64,000 nt of DNA, from assembly GCA_016717325.1 (NCBI GenBank), contig JADKFV010000024.1:31289-95288 (forward strand), in the 5' to 3' direction. Below the pieces are notes generated by a model. The model ran no database searches. It was not told the DNA's origin and saw only the letters and a list, made by a program, of their open reading frames with translations. The position numbers and the translations under genes were made by a program. Position 1 is the stretch's first letter. Every line of letters begins with the position of its first letter. Of this stretch, positions 30,842-40,900 are shown piece by piece. This stretch comes from Bacteroidota bacterium. GTDB lineage: Bacteria > Bacteroidota > Bacteroidia > AKYH767-A > OLB10.

Positions 30842-31033
30842 ATGGAAAAAATAAAATTATACGTTCAGGAATCATATAACGAGCTGATGAACAAAGTATC
30901 GTGGCCAACATGGGCCGAGTTGCAGGAATCGGCAACAACGGTATTGATTACAACAGTTATTATTGGTGTTTTGATTTATGTGATAGATATCATTTTTTCG
31001 GCTTTGCTGTCATTTATATACGGATTAATTTAA
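30842..31033 (+). CDS. secE: Preprotein translocase subunit SecE
   Basis: A 63-residue single-span SecE. The N-terminal cytoplasmic amphipathic helix (YVQESYNELMNKVSWPTWAELQESA, with the conserved KVSWP) leads into a transmembrane helix (residues ~33-58). It clamps SecY in the translocon. The A-rich leader 'gataaataaacaaa' before the ATG is typical of highly expressed Bacteroidota genes. It heads the secE-nusG-rplK block. Confidence 0.95.
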   Translation: MEKIKLYVQESYNELMNKVSWPTWAELQESATTVLITTVIIGVLIYVIDIIFSALLSFIYGLI

Positions 31034-31046
31034 TCAAACTAAGCAC

Positions 31047-31596
31047 ATGACTGAAGTTGCAGAAAAGAAGTGGTATGTAATACGGGCCATAAGCGGCAAA
31101 GAGAAAAAGGTTAAGCAATACATCGATATGGAAATTGCCCGACTTAAACTTACCGAAATGGTATCGCAGGTGCTTATTCCAACTGAAAAGATTTACCAGA
31201 TAAAAAATGGAAAAAAGATAAGTAAGGAAAGAAGTTACTTGCCAGGATATGTATTATTAGAAGCAACTTTAACAGGTAGAAATACCTCATATAATTGAAA
31301 GTATTCCCGGAGTAATTAATTTTTTAGGACCAAAAGGAGAAGCACCGGCTCCATTGCGCCTTTCAGAAGTAAATAGAATTTTAGGTAAGGTTGATGAATT
31401 GGCCGACTCTCCGGAAATAGCTAATATACCTTATGTAGTAGGCGAAACGGTGAAGGTTATTGATGGACCTTTCAATAGTTTCTCCGGTGTGATAGAAGAA
31501 GTAAATGAAGAAAAACGCAAACTTAAAGTAATAGTAAAAATATTTGGCCGCAAAACTCCCCTCGAGTTGAGTTATATGCAGGTAGAAAAAGAATAA
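31047..31596 (+). CDS. nusG: Transcription termination/antitermination protein NusG, one indel
   Basis: Restored length is 182 residues. The N-terminal NGN domain begins KKWYVIRAISGKEKKVKQYI and includes SYLPGYVLLEA. The C-terminal KOW domain is ETVKVIDGPFNSFSGVIEEVNEEKRKLKVIVKIFGR. NusG binds RNA polymerase and couples it to the ribosome or Rho. As written, the frame stops after ATLTGRNTSYN. Removing one base at ~31278 gives ATLTGEIPHIIESIPGVINFLGPKGE and joins the two domains. The gene is essential in most bacteria, so a real null is improbable. Confidence 0.93.
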
Positions 31597-31702
31597 CAAT
31601 TCTCAATATTCGGGCTTTTATCAAATAAAAAAATCCTTAGGCTTCCACTTTAGGAAATACTGATAAAGCACTAATAAAGAGGAATATATAAATAAAACAA
31701 AA

Positions 31703-32140
31703 ATGGCAAAAGAAATAGGAGCATTAATAAAGTTACAAGTAAAAGGCGGAGCTGCAAATCCTTCACCACCTATTGGTCCTGCATTGGGAGCAAAGGGTGT
31801 GAACATTATGGAATTTTGTAAGCAGTTCAATGCCCGTACTCAAGATCAGGCAGGTAAAATATTGCCTGTTGTAATTACAGTTTATACCGACAAATCGTTC
31901 GATTTCATTATCAAGAAATCGCCTGTTGCGGTTTCCATACTCGAAGCAGTAAATCTTAAAAGTGGTTCTCCTGAATCTAACCGTAAGAAAGTAGGTGTTA
32001 TTTCCTGGGATAAAGTGAAAGAAATAGCTACCAACAAAATGGAAGATATGAATTGCTTCAATATTAACTCGGCAATGAGTATGGTTGCAGGTACTGCTCG
32101 CAGTATGGGAGTAAACGTTGAAGGAACAAAACCTTTCTAA
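31703..32140 (+). CDS. rplK: 50S ribosomal protein L11
   Basis: An intact 145-residue L11: IGALIKLQVKGGAANPSPPIGPALGAKGVNIMEFCKQFNA opens the protein, with the conserved proline-rich N-terminal switch that contacts 23S rRNA at the GTPase centre. The C-terminal rRNA-binding domain ends AGTARSMGVNVEG. The order nusG-rplK-rplA-rplJ-rplL is standard. The 106-bp leader before it is A-rich; I could not identify an L1-binding site there. Confidence 0.97.
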   Translation: MAKEIGALIKLQVKGGAANPSPPIGPALGAKGVNIMEFCKQFNARTQDQAGKILPVVITVYTDKSFDFIIKKSPVAVSILEAVNLKSGSPESNRKKVGVISWDKVKEIATNKMEDMNCFNINSAMSMVAGTARSMGVNVEGTKPF

Positions 32141-32207
32141 AAAAAAGAATTTTTAACCGATGGAGTGCATTAATACTGCACGATTGTACATCGAAATATT
32201 TTAAATA

Positions 32208-32900
32208 ATGGCTAAATTAACAAAAAAGCAAAAGGCAGCCAATGCCAAGTATGACGCTACAAAGTTGTACACTTTAAAAGAAGCAACGAAAGTTGTGAAG
32301 GATATCACCTATACCAAGTTCGATGCCTCGGTAGACTTAAGCATTCGCTTAGGGGTAGATCCTCGTAAAGCAAATCAAATGGTACGCGGAGTGGTAACAC
32401 TTCCACATGGTACCGGAAAAACTGTTCGTGTTTTGGTGTTATGCACCCCCGACAAAGAAGCCGAAGCAACTTCTGCCGGAGCTGATTATGTAGGTTTGGA
32501 TGAGTATATCCAAAAAATAGAAAAAGGATGGACCGACATTGATATCGTTATCACCATGCCTTCGGTAATGGCCAAGGTTGGTAAACTTGGTAAAATATTA
32601 GGACCACGAAATCTAATGCCTAACCCTAAAACAGGTACAGTAACCACCGATGTTGGTAAAGCTGTAACGGAAGTAAAGGCAGGTAAAATCGATTTTAAAG
32701 TTGATAAGCAAGGAAGCATTCACACTTCTGTAGGCAAAGTTTCTTTCGACCCAATTAAGCTGGAAGAAAATGCACGCGAAATTGTAAATTCAATTATCAA
32801 GCTTAAACCTTCTGCTGCCAAAGGAACATACTTGAAAAGTGTAAGCTTATCAAGTACTATGAGTGGTGGAATTCATATAGATACCAAATCGGTTTCTTAA
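32208..32900 (+). CDS. rplA: 50S ribosomal protein L1
   Basis: A 230-residue L1 with FDASVDLSIRLGVDPRKANQMVRGVVTLPHGTGK near the N-terminus and the conserved LGPRNLMPNPKTGTVT segment, which binds 23S rRNA at the L1 stalk. It ends SLSSTMSGGIHID as in the family. Complete and unbroken. L1 is expected to autoregulate the rplKA message in many bacteria. Confidence 0.97.
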   Translation: MAKLTKKQKAANAKYDATKLYTLKEATKVVKDITYTKFDASVDLSIRLGVDPRKANQMVRGVVTLPHGTGKTVRVLVLCTPDKEAEATSAGADYVGLDEYIQKIEKGWTDIDIVITMPSVMAKVGKLGKILGPRNLMPNPKTGTVTTDVGKAVTEVKAGKIDFKVDKQGSIHTSVGKVSFDPIKLEENAREIVNSIIKLKPSAAKGTYLKSVSLSSTMSGGIHIDTKSVS

Positions 32901-32927
32901 TTTATTTATTAATTAAAAAAAAAGACG

Positions 32928-33452
32928 ATGACAAGAGAAGAAAAAAACCAGGCAATAGATAGTATGGTAGAGACTCTTTCTTCATATAATGGTTTCTATA
33001 TAACCGATATATCAGGCTTAGACTCTAAAAAAACAACAAAACTGCGCAAAATGTGTCACGAAAGAGGCGTAAAACTTAGCGTGGCAAAAAATACAATTAT
33101 TCGTAAAGCATTAGAAAAAATGAATGCTGCAGAGTACGAACCAATTTTTGATGTGCTCAAAGGTTCATCGGCATTGATGTTGTGTGAAACAGCAAATTTA
33201 CCTGCTAAAATGATAAAAGAAATACGCAGTGTAAAAGACAATACCAAGCCTATTTTAAAATGCGCTTATATCGAATATTCAATTTTCAAAGGTGATGATC
33301 AAATTGCTGTTTTAGCAAGCCTTAAGTCGAAGAATGAATTGATAGCTGATTTGGTTTCAATACTACAATCACCAATGCGCAATGTATTGGGCGCTTTACA
33401 ATCAGGCGGCAATACCATTTCGGGAATTATAAAAACTTTGGAATCACGATAA
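32928..33452 (+). CDS. rplJ: 50S ribosomal protein L10
   Basis: A 174-residue L10, base of the L7/L12 stalk. The N-terminal region has GFYITDISGLDSKKTTKLRKMCHERGVKLSVAKNTIIRKAL, as in the family, and the C-terminal helix that carries L7/L12 dimers follows (MRNVLGALQSGGNTISGIIKTLE). It starts 27 bp after rplA, leaving little room for the long rplJ leader seen in Enterobacteria. Confidence 0.96.
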   Translation: MTREEKNQAIDSMVETLSSYNGFYITDISGLDSKKTTKLRKMCHERGVKLSVAKNTIIRKALEKMNAAEYEPIFDVLKGSSALMLCETANLPAKMIKEIRSVKDNTKPILKCAYIEYSIFKGDDQIAVLASLKSKNELIADLVSILQSPMRNVLGALQSGGNTISGIIKTLESR

Positions 33453-33540
33453 TCGCTTCACCTCATAGCTTCCATATGGGTATGTAGATATCAAATTCGA
33501 TAAATAAAAATTAAAAACAATAACTAATAAACAATAAAAA

Positions 33541-33915
33541 ATGGCAGATTTAAATGCATTGGCTGATACACTTGTTGGCCTTACAGTAAAAGAAGTAAAT
33601 GAATTAGCAAAAATCCTTAAGGATGTTCACGGAATTGAGCCTGCTGCTGCTGCAGTTGCGGTAGCTGCTCCGGCAGGTGGTGGCGCTGCTGCTGCTGAAG
33701 AAAAAACCACATTCGATGTGATTTTGAAAAGCGCTGGCCAGGCAAAATTGAACGTTGTTAAACTTGTAAAAGACTTAACTGGTTTAGGCTTAAAAGAAGC
33801 TAAAGACCTTGTAGACGGTGCACCAAAAGCAATTAAAGAAGGCGTGTCAAAAGCTGATGCCGAATCTTTAAAAGAGCAATTGGTTGCTGCAGGTGCAGAA
33901 GTAGAGGTGAAGTAA
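33541..33915 (+). CDS. rplL: 50S ribosomal protein L7/L12
   Basis: 124 residues. N-terminal dimerisation helices (LADTLVGLTVKEVNELAKILKD), an alanine-rich hinge (~36-52) and a C-terminal factor-binding domain (EKTTFDVILKSAGQAKLNVVKLVKDLTGLGLKEAKDLVDGAPK). It recruits translational GTPases to the ribosome. Complete, with an A-rich leader (aacaataaaaa) before the ATG. Confidence 0.97.
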   Translation: MADLNALADTLVGLTVKEVNELAKILKDVHGIEPAAAAVAVAAPAGGGAAAAEEKTTFDVILKSAGQAKLNVVKLVKDLTGLGLKEAKDLVDGAPKAIKEGVSKADAESLKEQLVAAGAEVEVK

Positions 33916-33938
33916 TTCTCTTCGTCTTCTCACTATAT

Positions 33939-33971
33939 AAGGCCATTGTTGCGCATTGCAACGATGGTCTT
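33939..33971 (+). terminator. Attenuator-like hairpin between rplL and rpoB
   Basis: A 14-bp stem with two G-T wobbles (33939-33952 with 33958-33971) and a gcatt loop, followed by a weak T-rich stretch. Its position 24 bp after rplL matches the partial terminator or RNase-cleaved hairpin between rplL and rpoB known in other bacteria, which lowers polymerase-subunit output relative to L7/L12. Confidence 0.7.
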
Positions 33972-34044
33972 ATTCCTATTTTATCTCATCGAAAACTTAA
34001 TTTCCTCCATATCGTTACTTTACAAACTTTAATTTATTAAAATA

Positions 34045-37000
34045 GTGGCTTCAATCAGCACGTATCACGATAAAAGCACCAAGCGTGTAAATTTTGCTTC
34101 AGCAAAACTCAATATCGATTATCCTGATTTTCTCGACATTCAACTCAAGTCATTTCAAGATTTTTTTCAGTTGGAAACTACGTCCGATAATCGTCATAAC
34201 GAAGGTTTATACCGGGTTTTCAGTGAAAATTTTCCTATTACCGATTCCCGGAATAATTTCGTTTTAGAATTTTTGGACTATTTTATCGATCCCCCTCGTT
34301 ACAGTCTCGAAGAATGTATCGAACGTGGTTTGACTTACAGCGTTCCATTAAAAGCAAAGCTAAAATTATATTGTACCGATCCTGAGCATGAAGACTTTGA
34401 AACAATAGTGCAGGACGTATATTTGGGAACCATTCCATATATGACACCAAAAGGAACATTTGTAATAAATGGTGCCGAGCGTGTTGTAGTTTCTCAGTTG
34501 CACCGCTCACCGGGTGTATTTTTTGGGCAAAGCCGCCATGCTAATGGTACCAAATTATACTCCGCCCGTGTTATACCTTTCAAAGGTTCATGGATTGAAT
34601 TCGCTACCGACATCAATAATGTGATGTACGCCTACATCGACCGTAAAAAGAAGTTTCCGGTTACAACATTATTGCGAGCTATAGGCTTCGAAACAGATAA
34701 AGACATTCTTGAAATATTTGGACTTGCAGATGAAGTAAAAGTAAGCAAAGCCGCTCTCAAAGCCTGTATTGGTCGTAAACTGGCAGCAAGGGTTTTGAAG
34801 TCGTGGGTCGAAGATTTTGTAGATGAAGATACCGGTGAAGTTGTTTCTATAACGCGTAATGAAGTTATTTTGGAGCGCGAAATTATCATCGAATCAGATC
34901 ATATCGATTTGATTGCTGATGCAGGTGTAAAAAGCATTATTGTACATAAAGACGAAGCCAGTGCTGCTGACTTTGCAGTTATTTACAATACATTGCAAAA
35001 AGACACTTCCAATTCAGAAAAAGAAGCAGTAGAACATATCTATCGCCAGTTGCGTAATGCTGAACCACCAGATGAGGAAACGGCTCGTGGTATAATCGAG
35101 AAATTATTTTTCTCTGATAAACGTTATGACTTGGGCGAAGTAGGTCGCTATCGTATTAATAAAAAATTAGGACTGGCAACAGCCCCTGATACCAAGGTAC
35201 TTACTAAAGAAGATATTATTTGTATCATCAAATATTTGATACAATTAATCAATTCTAAAGCCGATGTTGATGATATTGATCACTTAAGTAATCGTAGGGT
35301 TCGTACTGTTGGTGAGCAACTTTATTCTCAGTTTGGAGTAGGTTTGGCCCGTATGGCCCGTACTATTCGTGAGCGTATGAATGTTCGCGACAATGAGGTA
35401 TTTACTCCAACCGATTTGATAAATGCCAAAACTTTATCATCGGTAATAAACTCATTTTTCGGTACCAATCAGTTGAGTCAGTTTATGGATCAAACAAATC
35501 CATTGAGCGAAATAACTCATAAGCGAAGGCTATCTGCACTTGGACCCGGAGGTCTGTCGCGCGAGCGTGCAGGTTTCGAGGTTCGTGACGTACACTACAC
35601 TCATTATGGCCGTTTGTGTACTATTGAAACACCAGAAGGACCAAACATTGGTCTTATCTCTTCTTTGTGTGTGTTTGCTAAAATAAATAACCTTGGTTTT
35701 ATCGAAACTCCTTATCGTCAGGTAATTGATGGTAAGGTTGATGTAGATAGTCCAATCATATATTTATCTGCCGAAGAAGAAGACCGTAAAACCATAGCAC
35801 AAGCGATTGTTTTGGTAGATGAGGCTGGTAATTTCTTAACCGATAAAGTGAAGGCACGTAAAGAAGGTGACTTCCCGATTGTAGTACCTCAGGATTTACA
35901 GTTGATGGACGTTGCGCCTAATCAAATTGCCTCAATTGCCGCATCACTTATTCCTTTCCTTGAACATGATGATGCCAACCGTGCACTCATGGGCTCGAAC
36001 ATGCAACGCCAGGCTGTTCCATTGATGAAACCAGAAGCTCCTATTGTAGGTACAGGCCTCGAAGGACGCCTTGTAAGAGATTCGCGTGTTCTTGTTAATG
36101 CGGAATATGATGGTATTGTTGAATACGTTGACGCTAAAGAAATACATATACGTAGTTTTAGGACCGATGATGAGAAACTTGTTTCCTTCGAAGATGATTT
36201 AAAGGTTTACAACATTATCAAATTCCAAAAAACAAATCAAAACACAAATATCAATCTTAAACCAATTGTAAAAAAGGCGATAAGATAAAGGCAGGCCAGG
36301 TGCTTACTGAAGGGTATGCTACCAATATGGGAGAACTTGCACTAGGTAGAAACCTGAAAGTGGCGTTCATGCCTTGGAAGGGTTTTAATTTTGAGGATGC
36401 AATTGTGATCTCCGAAAAAGTAGTGAGTCAGGATATTTTCACTTCAATCCACATTGATGAGTATAGCCTCGAAGTGCGCGATACAAAACGTGGTATGGAA
36501 GAACTTACTGCCGATATTCCTAATGTAAGCGAAGAGGCAACCAAAGACCTCGATGAGCATGGAATGATAAGAGTAGGAGCAGATGTGCGTGAAGGTGATA
36601 TCCTAATTGGAAAAATTACTCCAAAAGGAGAAACTGATCCTTCACCAGAAGAAAAATTGTTGCGAGCTATCTTTGGTGACAAAGCCGGTGACGTAAAAGA
36701 TGCTTCGTTAAAGGTTCCACCTTCAGTAGTAGGTGTGGTAATCGATAAAAAATTGTTTACACGTAACATTAAGGATAAAGTAAGCAAGGGAGATGAAAAA
36801 GGAATTCTTGCAAAACTTGACGAAGACCAGGCTAAGACATTGGCGTTACATAAAAGCCATTTGATAGAGAAACTTTTTACCCTTGTAAATGGAAAAACAT
36901 CGCAAGGTGTAAACAATTTGCTTAAAGAGGTTTTAATCCCAAAAGGAACAAAGTTCACGCAAAAGATATTGATGGATTTAAATCTTGCAAACATCAATCC

Positions 37001-37868
37001 TCAAAAGTGGACAACCGATAAGGAATTAAACGATAAAATTAGTCAGCTGCTTCACAATTATACTATCCGTTGTCAGGATATAATGGGAGCTACCAAGCGT
37101 AAGAAATATGCCCTTACTGTAGGAGATGAATTACCAGCAGGAATAATGCAGTTGGCAAAAGTATATATTGCTAAAAAACGTAAACTAAAAGTTGGTGACA
37201 AAATGGCCGGTCGTCATGGAAACAAAGGTATTGTTGCAAAGATTGTACGTCCCGAAGATATGCCTTTCCTTGAAGATGGAACCCCGGTAGATATCGTTTT
37301 GAATCCACTTGGAGTACCTTCACGAATGAACATCGGACAGATTTATGAAACCGTGTTGGCATGGGCAGGTGAGAAACTTGGGCTTAAGTTTGCCACTCCA
37401 ATTTTTGATGGAGCAACTTTGGATGATATCAATAGTTATACTGAAAAAGCAGGAATACCAAAATATGGTGTAACACAGCTTTATGATGGATTAACAGGAG
37501 AGCGTTTCGACCAATCAGCTACAGTGGGAATAATTTACATGTTGAAACTTGGACATATGGTGGATGATAAGATGCATGCCCGTTCAATAGGACCATATTC
37601 TCTTATTACGCAACAACCTTTGGGTGGTAAGGCTCAGTTTGGAGGCCAGCGTTTTGGAGAGATGGAGGTTTGGGCCATAGAAGCATACGGAGCTGCCAAT
37701 ATTCTTCAGGAGTTACTTACTGTGAAATCGGATGATGTTGTTGGCCGTGCAAAAGCATATGAAGCTATTGTAAAAGGTGATAATATGCAGGCACCGGGTG
37801 TACCCGAATCGTTCAATGTATTGTTGCACGAATTGCGCGGATTAGGATTGAAAATAACACTTGATTAA
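34045..37868 (+). CDS. rpoB: RNA polymerase beta subunit, one indel
   Basis: Restored length is 1274 residues. Conserved blocks in order: VNFASAKLNIDYPDFLDIQLKSFQDFF, the fork/rifampicin region (GTNQLSQFMDQTNPLSEITHKRRLSALGPGGLSRERAGFEVRDVH, YGRLCTIETPEGPNIGLI), then SEKVVSQDIFTSIHI, GDKMAGRHGNKGIVAKI and the C-terminal GGKAQFGGQRFGEMEVWA. The frame breaks at A6 (36270-36275), residue ~743. One more A gives IVKKGDKIKAGQVLTEG and joins both halves. Because the gene is essential, I read this as a sequencing error, or possibly slippage-rescued. The start is a GTG. The sensitive-type residues of the rifampicin region are present. Confidence 0.96.
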
Positions 37869-37928
37869 TCCTGTTCCAAAACTTTAATAAATAAGATATT
37901 TAATTCTCCATAAATAAACAAAAGAACA

Positions 37929-40900
37929 TTGAAAAAGGAATTAAAAGTTAAGAGTAATTTTTCACGAATTACCATCAGTTTATCATCGCCCGAAGATATT
38001 TTAGAACAATCGGCAGGCGAGGTATTAAAGCCCGAAACAATAAATTATCGTACCTATAAACCGGAACGCGATGGATTGTTTTGTGAGCGTATTTTTGGCC
38101 CGGTAAAAGACTGGGAATGCCATTGCGGTAAATACAAACGCATACGTTACAAGGGCATTGTTTGCGACCGTTGTGGGGTAGAGGTTACCGAAAAGAAAGT
38201 ACGTAGAGAGCGTATGGGGCACATTCAACTGGTAGTTCCGGTTGCTCATATTTGGTATTTTCGTTCGTTGCCAAATAAAATTGGTTACCTTCTTGGTTTG
38301 CCAACCAAAAAATTAGATTTAATCATCTATTACGAGCGTTATGTAGTAATTAATGCTGGAATAAAAGAACAAGATGGAATCAATTATCTTGATTTCCTTA
38401 CCGAAGATGAATATGTAAATATTCTCGAAACTTTGCCGAAGGAAAATCAAATGCTTGACGATTCTGACCCAAATAAGTTTATTGCTAAAATGGGTGCAGA
38501 ATCACTAAGTGATTTATTGGCACGTCTTGATTTAGATGAATTGTCATATCGCTTGCGTAATCAGGCAGCTACAGAGACATCGCAGCAACGTAAGAATGAA
38601 GCATTAAAGCGCCTTTCGGTTGTTGAGTCATTCCGTAGTGCCAATGAGCATATTATCAATCGCCCCGAGTGGATGATTGTGAAAGTGGTACCTGTAATTC
38701 CACCAGAATTGCGTCCACTTGTTCCATTGGATGGCGGTCGTTTTGCCACCTCAGACTTAAATGATTTGTATCGTAGGGTGATTATACGCAACAATCGATT
38801 AAAGCGATTGATGGAAATAAAAGCTCCTGATGTAATCTTACGTAACGAAAAACGTATGCTTCAGGAATCGGTGGATTCTTTATTCGATAACTCGCGTAAA
38901 GTTAATGCTGTAAAAACCGAAAGCAACCGTGCATTGAAATCACTTTCCGACTCATTGAAAGGTAAGCAAGGACGATTCCGTCAAAATTTATTGGGAAAAC
39001 GTGTTGATTATTCTGCACGTTCGGTAATTGTTGTAGGGCCTGAAATGAAACTGCATGAGTGTGGATTGCCAAAAGATATGGCATCGGAATTATTCAAACC
39101 GTTTATCATTCGAAAAATGATAGAGCGTGGAATAGTTAAAACGGTAAAATCTGCAAAGAAAATAGTCGACAAAAAAGAACCTATTATTTGGGATATTCTC
39201 GAAAATGTTTTGAAAGGCCATCCTGTAATGTTGAATCGTGCCCCTACACTTCACAGGCTTGGTATACAAGCGTTTCAACCTCGAATGATTGAAGGAAAAG
39301 CCATTCAGTTACATCCATTGGTTTGTACAGCCTTTAATGCCGACTTTGACGGTGACCAGATGGCCGTTCACGTTCCGCTTGGAAATGCCGCAATCATTGA
39401 AGCACAAATGCTTATGCTTGCATCGCACAATATCCTTAACCCTGCAAATGGCGCACCTATAACGGTACCATCGCAGGACATGGTTTTGGGATTGTACTAT
39501 ATTACCAAAAGCCGTAAGGGCACTCCCGAGCGTCCTGTAAAAGGTGAAGGGCTTACATTTTATTCTTACGAAGAATTAAATATTGCCTACAATGAAGGCA
39601 TGGTAGATTTGCATGCTGCCATAAAAATTCGAATAACCCTAACCGAAAACGGACAAAAGGTTTCGAAAATAATTGATACTTATGTTGGTCGTGCATTGTT
39701 CAATCAGGTAGTGCCCGATGGAGTTGGATATATCGATGAGTTGCTTACGAAGAAATCATTACGTGATATTATCCAACGCGTATTGAAAGTAGTTGGAATA
39801 GCAGGTACTGCACAATTCCTCGATGATATTAAAAACCTTGGTTTCCGTTCAGCCTTCAAAGGTGGATTGTCATTCAATATTGGTGATATCGACATTGACG
39901 TAGACAAGGAAAAATTGATAGGCAAAGCTGAAGATGAAGTGTTGGAAGTAATTGATAACTATCGTAATGGTTTTATTACCGACAACGAGCGCTACAATCA
40001 GATAATTGATATTTGGTCACGTACCAATTCACGCATCACAGAAAACCTGATGAAAAAAATTGCTGCCGATAAGCAAGGCTTCAATGCGGTATGGATGATG
40101 CTTGACTCTGGAGCCCGTGGTAGTAAAGATCAGATTCGTCAGTTGAGTGGTATGAGGGGATTGATGGCGAAACCACAAAAATCTGGCGCATCGGGAGGTG
40201 AGATTATCGAGAATCCAATTCTTTCCAATTTTAAGGAAGGACTTTCAATCCTCGAGTATTTTATTTCTACCCATGGTGCCCGTAAAGGTTTGGCCGATAC
40301 AGCCCTTAAAACAGCCGATGCGGGTTACTTAACGCGTAGGTTAGTAGATGTGGCACAAGATGTTATTATCAATCAGGAAGATTGTGGCACATTGCGCGGA
40401 TTGGCTGAAACAGCATTAAAAAATAACGAAGAGATTGTTGAGTCTTTATATGACAGGATACTAGGCCGGGTTTCATTGCACGATATTTATCATCCTCTTA
40501 CCGGTGAATTACTTGTTTCTGCCGGACAAGAAATTATTGAAGCAAAAGCAGAATTAATTGAAAATTCTCCAATAGAAAGCGTTGAAATCCGATCGGTATT
40601 GACATGTGAAAGTAAGCAGGGCGTATGCGGTAAATGTTACGGTCGTAATTTAAGTACTGGCCGAATGGTACAACGTGGCGAAGCAGTTGGAGTAATTGCA
40701 GCACAGTCCATTGGTGAGCCTGGTACACAGCTTACCCTTCGTACATTCCATGCCGGTGGTGCCGCAAGTAAACTTGCTGCCGAAACCAACATTCTTGCAA
40801 AATATACCGGTATTATTGAGTTCGATGAGCTTCGTACTTTACCATTCGAAATAGATGGAAAGAAATTGTTTGTTGTGGTAGGTCGTTCGGGTGAGATGAG

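Noticed and set aside
31047..31596. NusG as two separate domain proteins
   Set aside because: Removing one base fuses the halves into a normal 182-residue NusG; no start codon context for the second half.
36270..36300. Programmed ribosomal frameshifting in rpoB and the other broken genes
   Set aside because: The sites differ (insertions and deletions, several runs, some without any slippery run) and no shared stimulatory structure is seen; sequencing error explains all of them.
36428..36997. 189-codon open frame antisense to rpoB
   Set aside because: Lies wholly opposite a conserved essential gene; a product of its codon bias.
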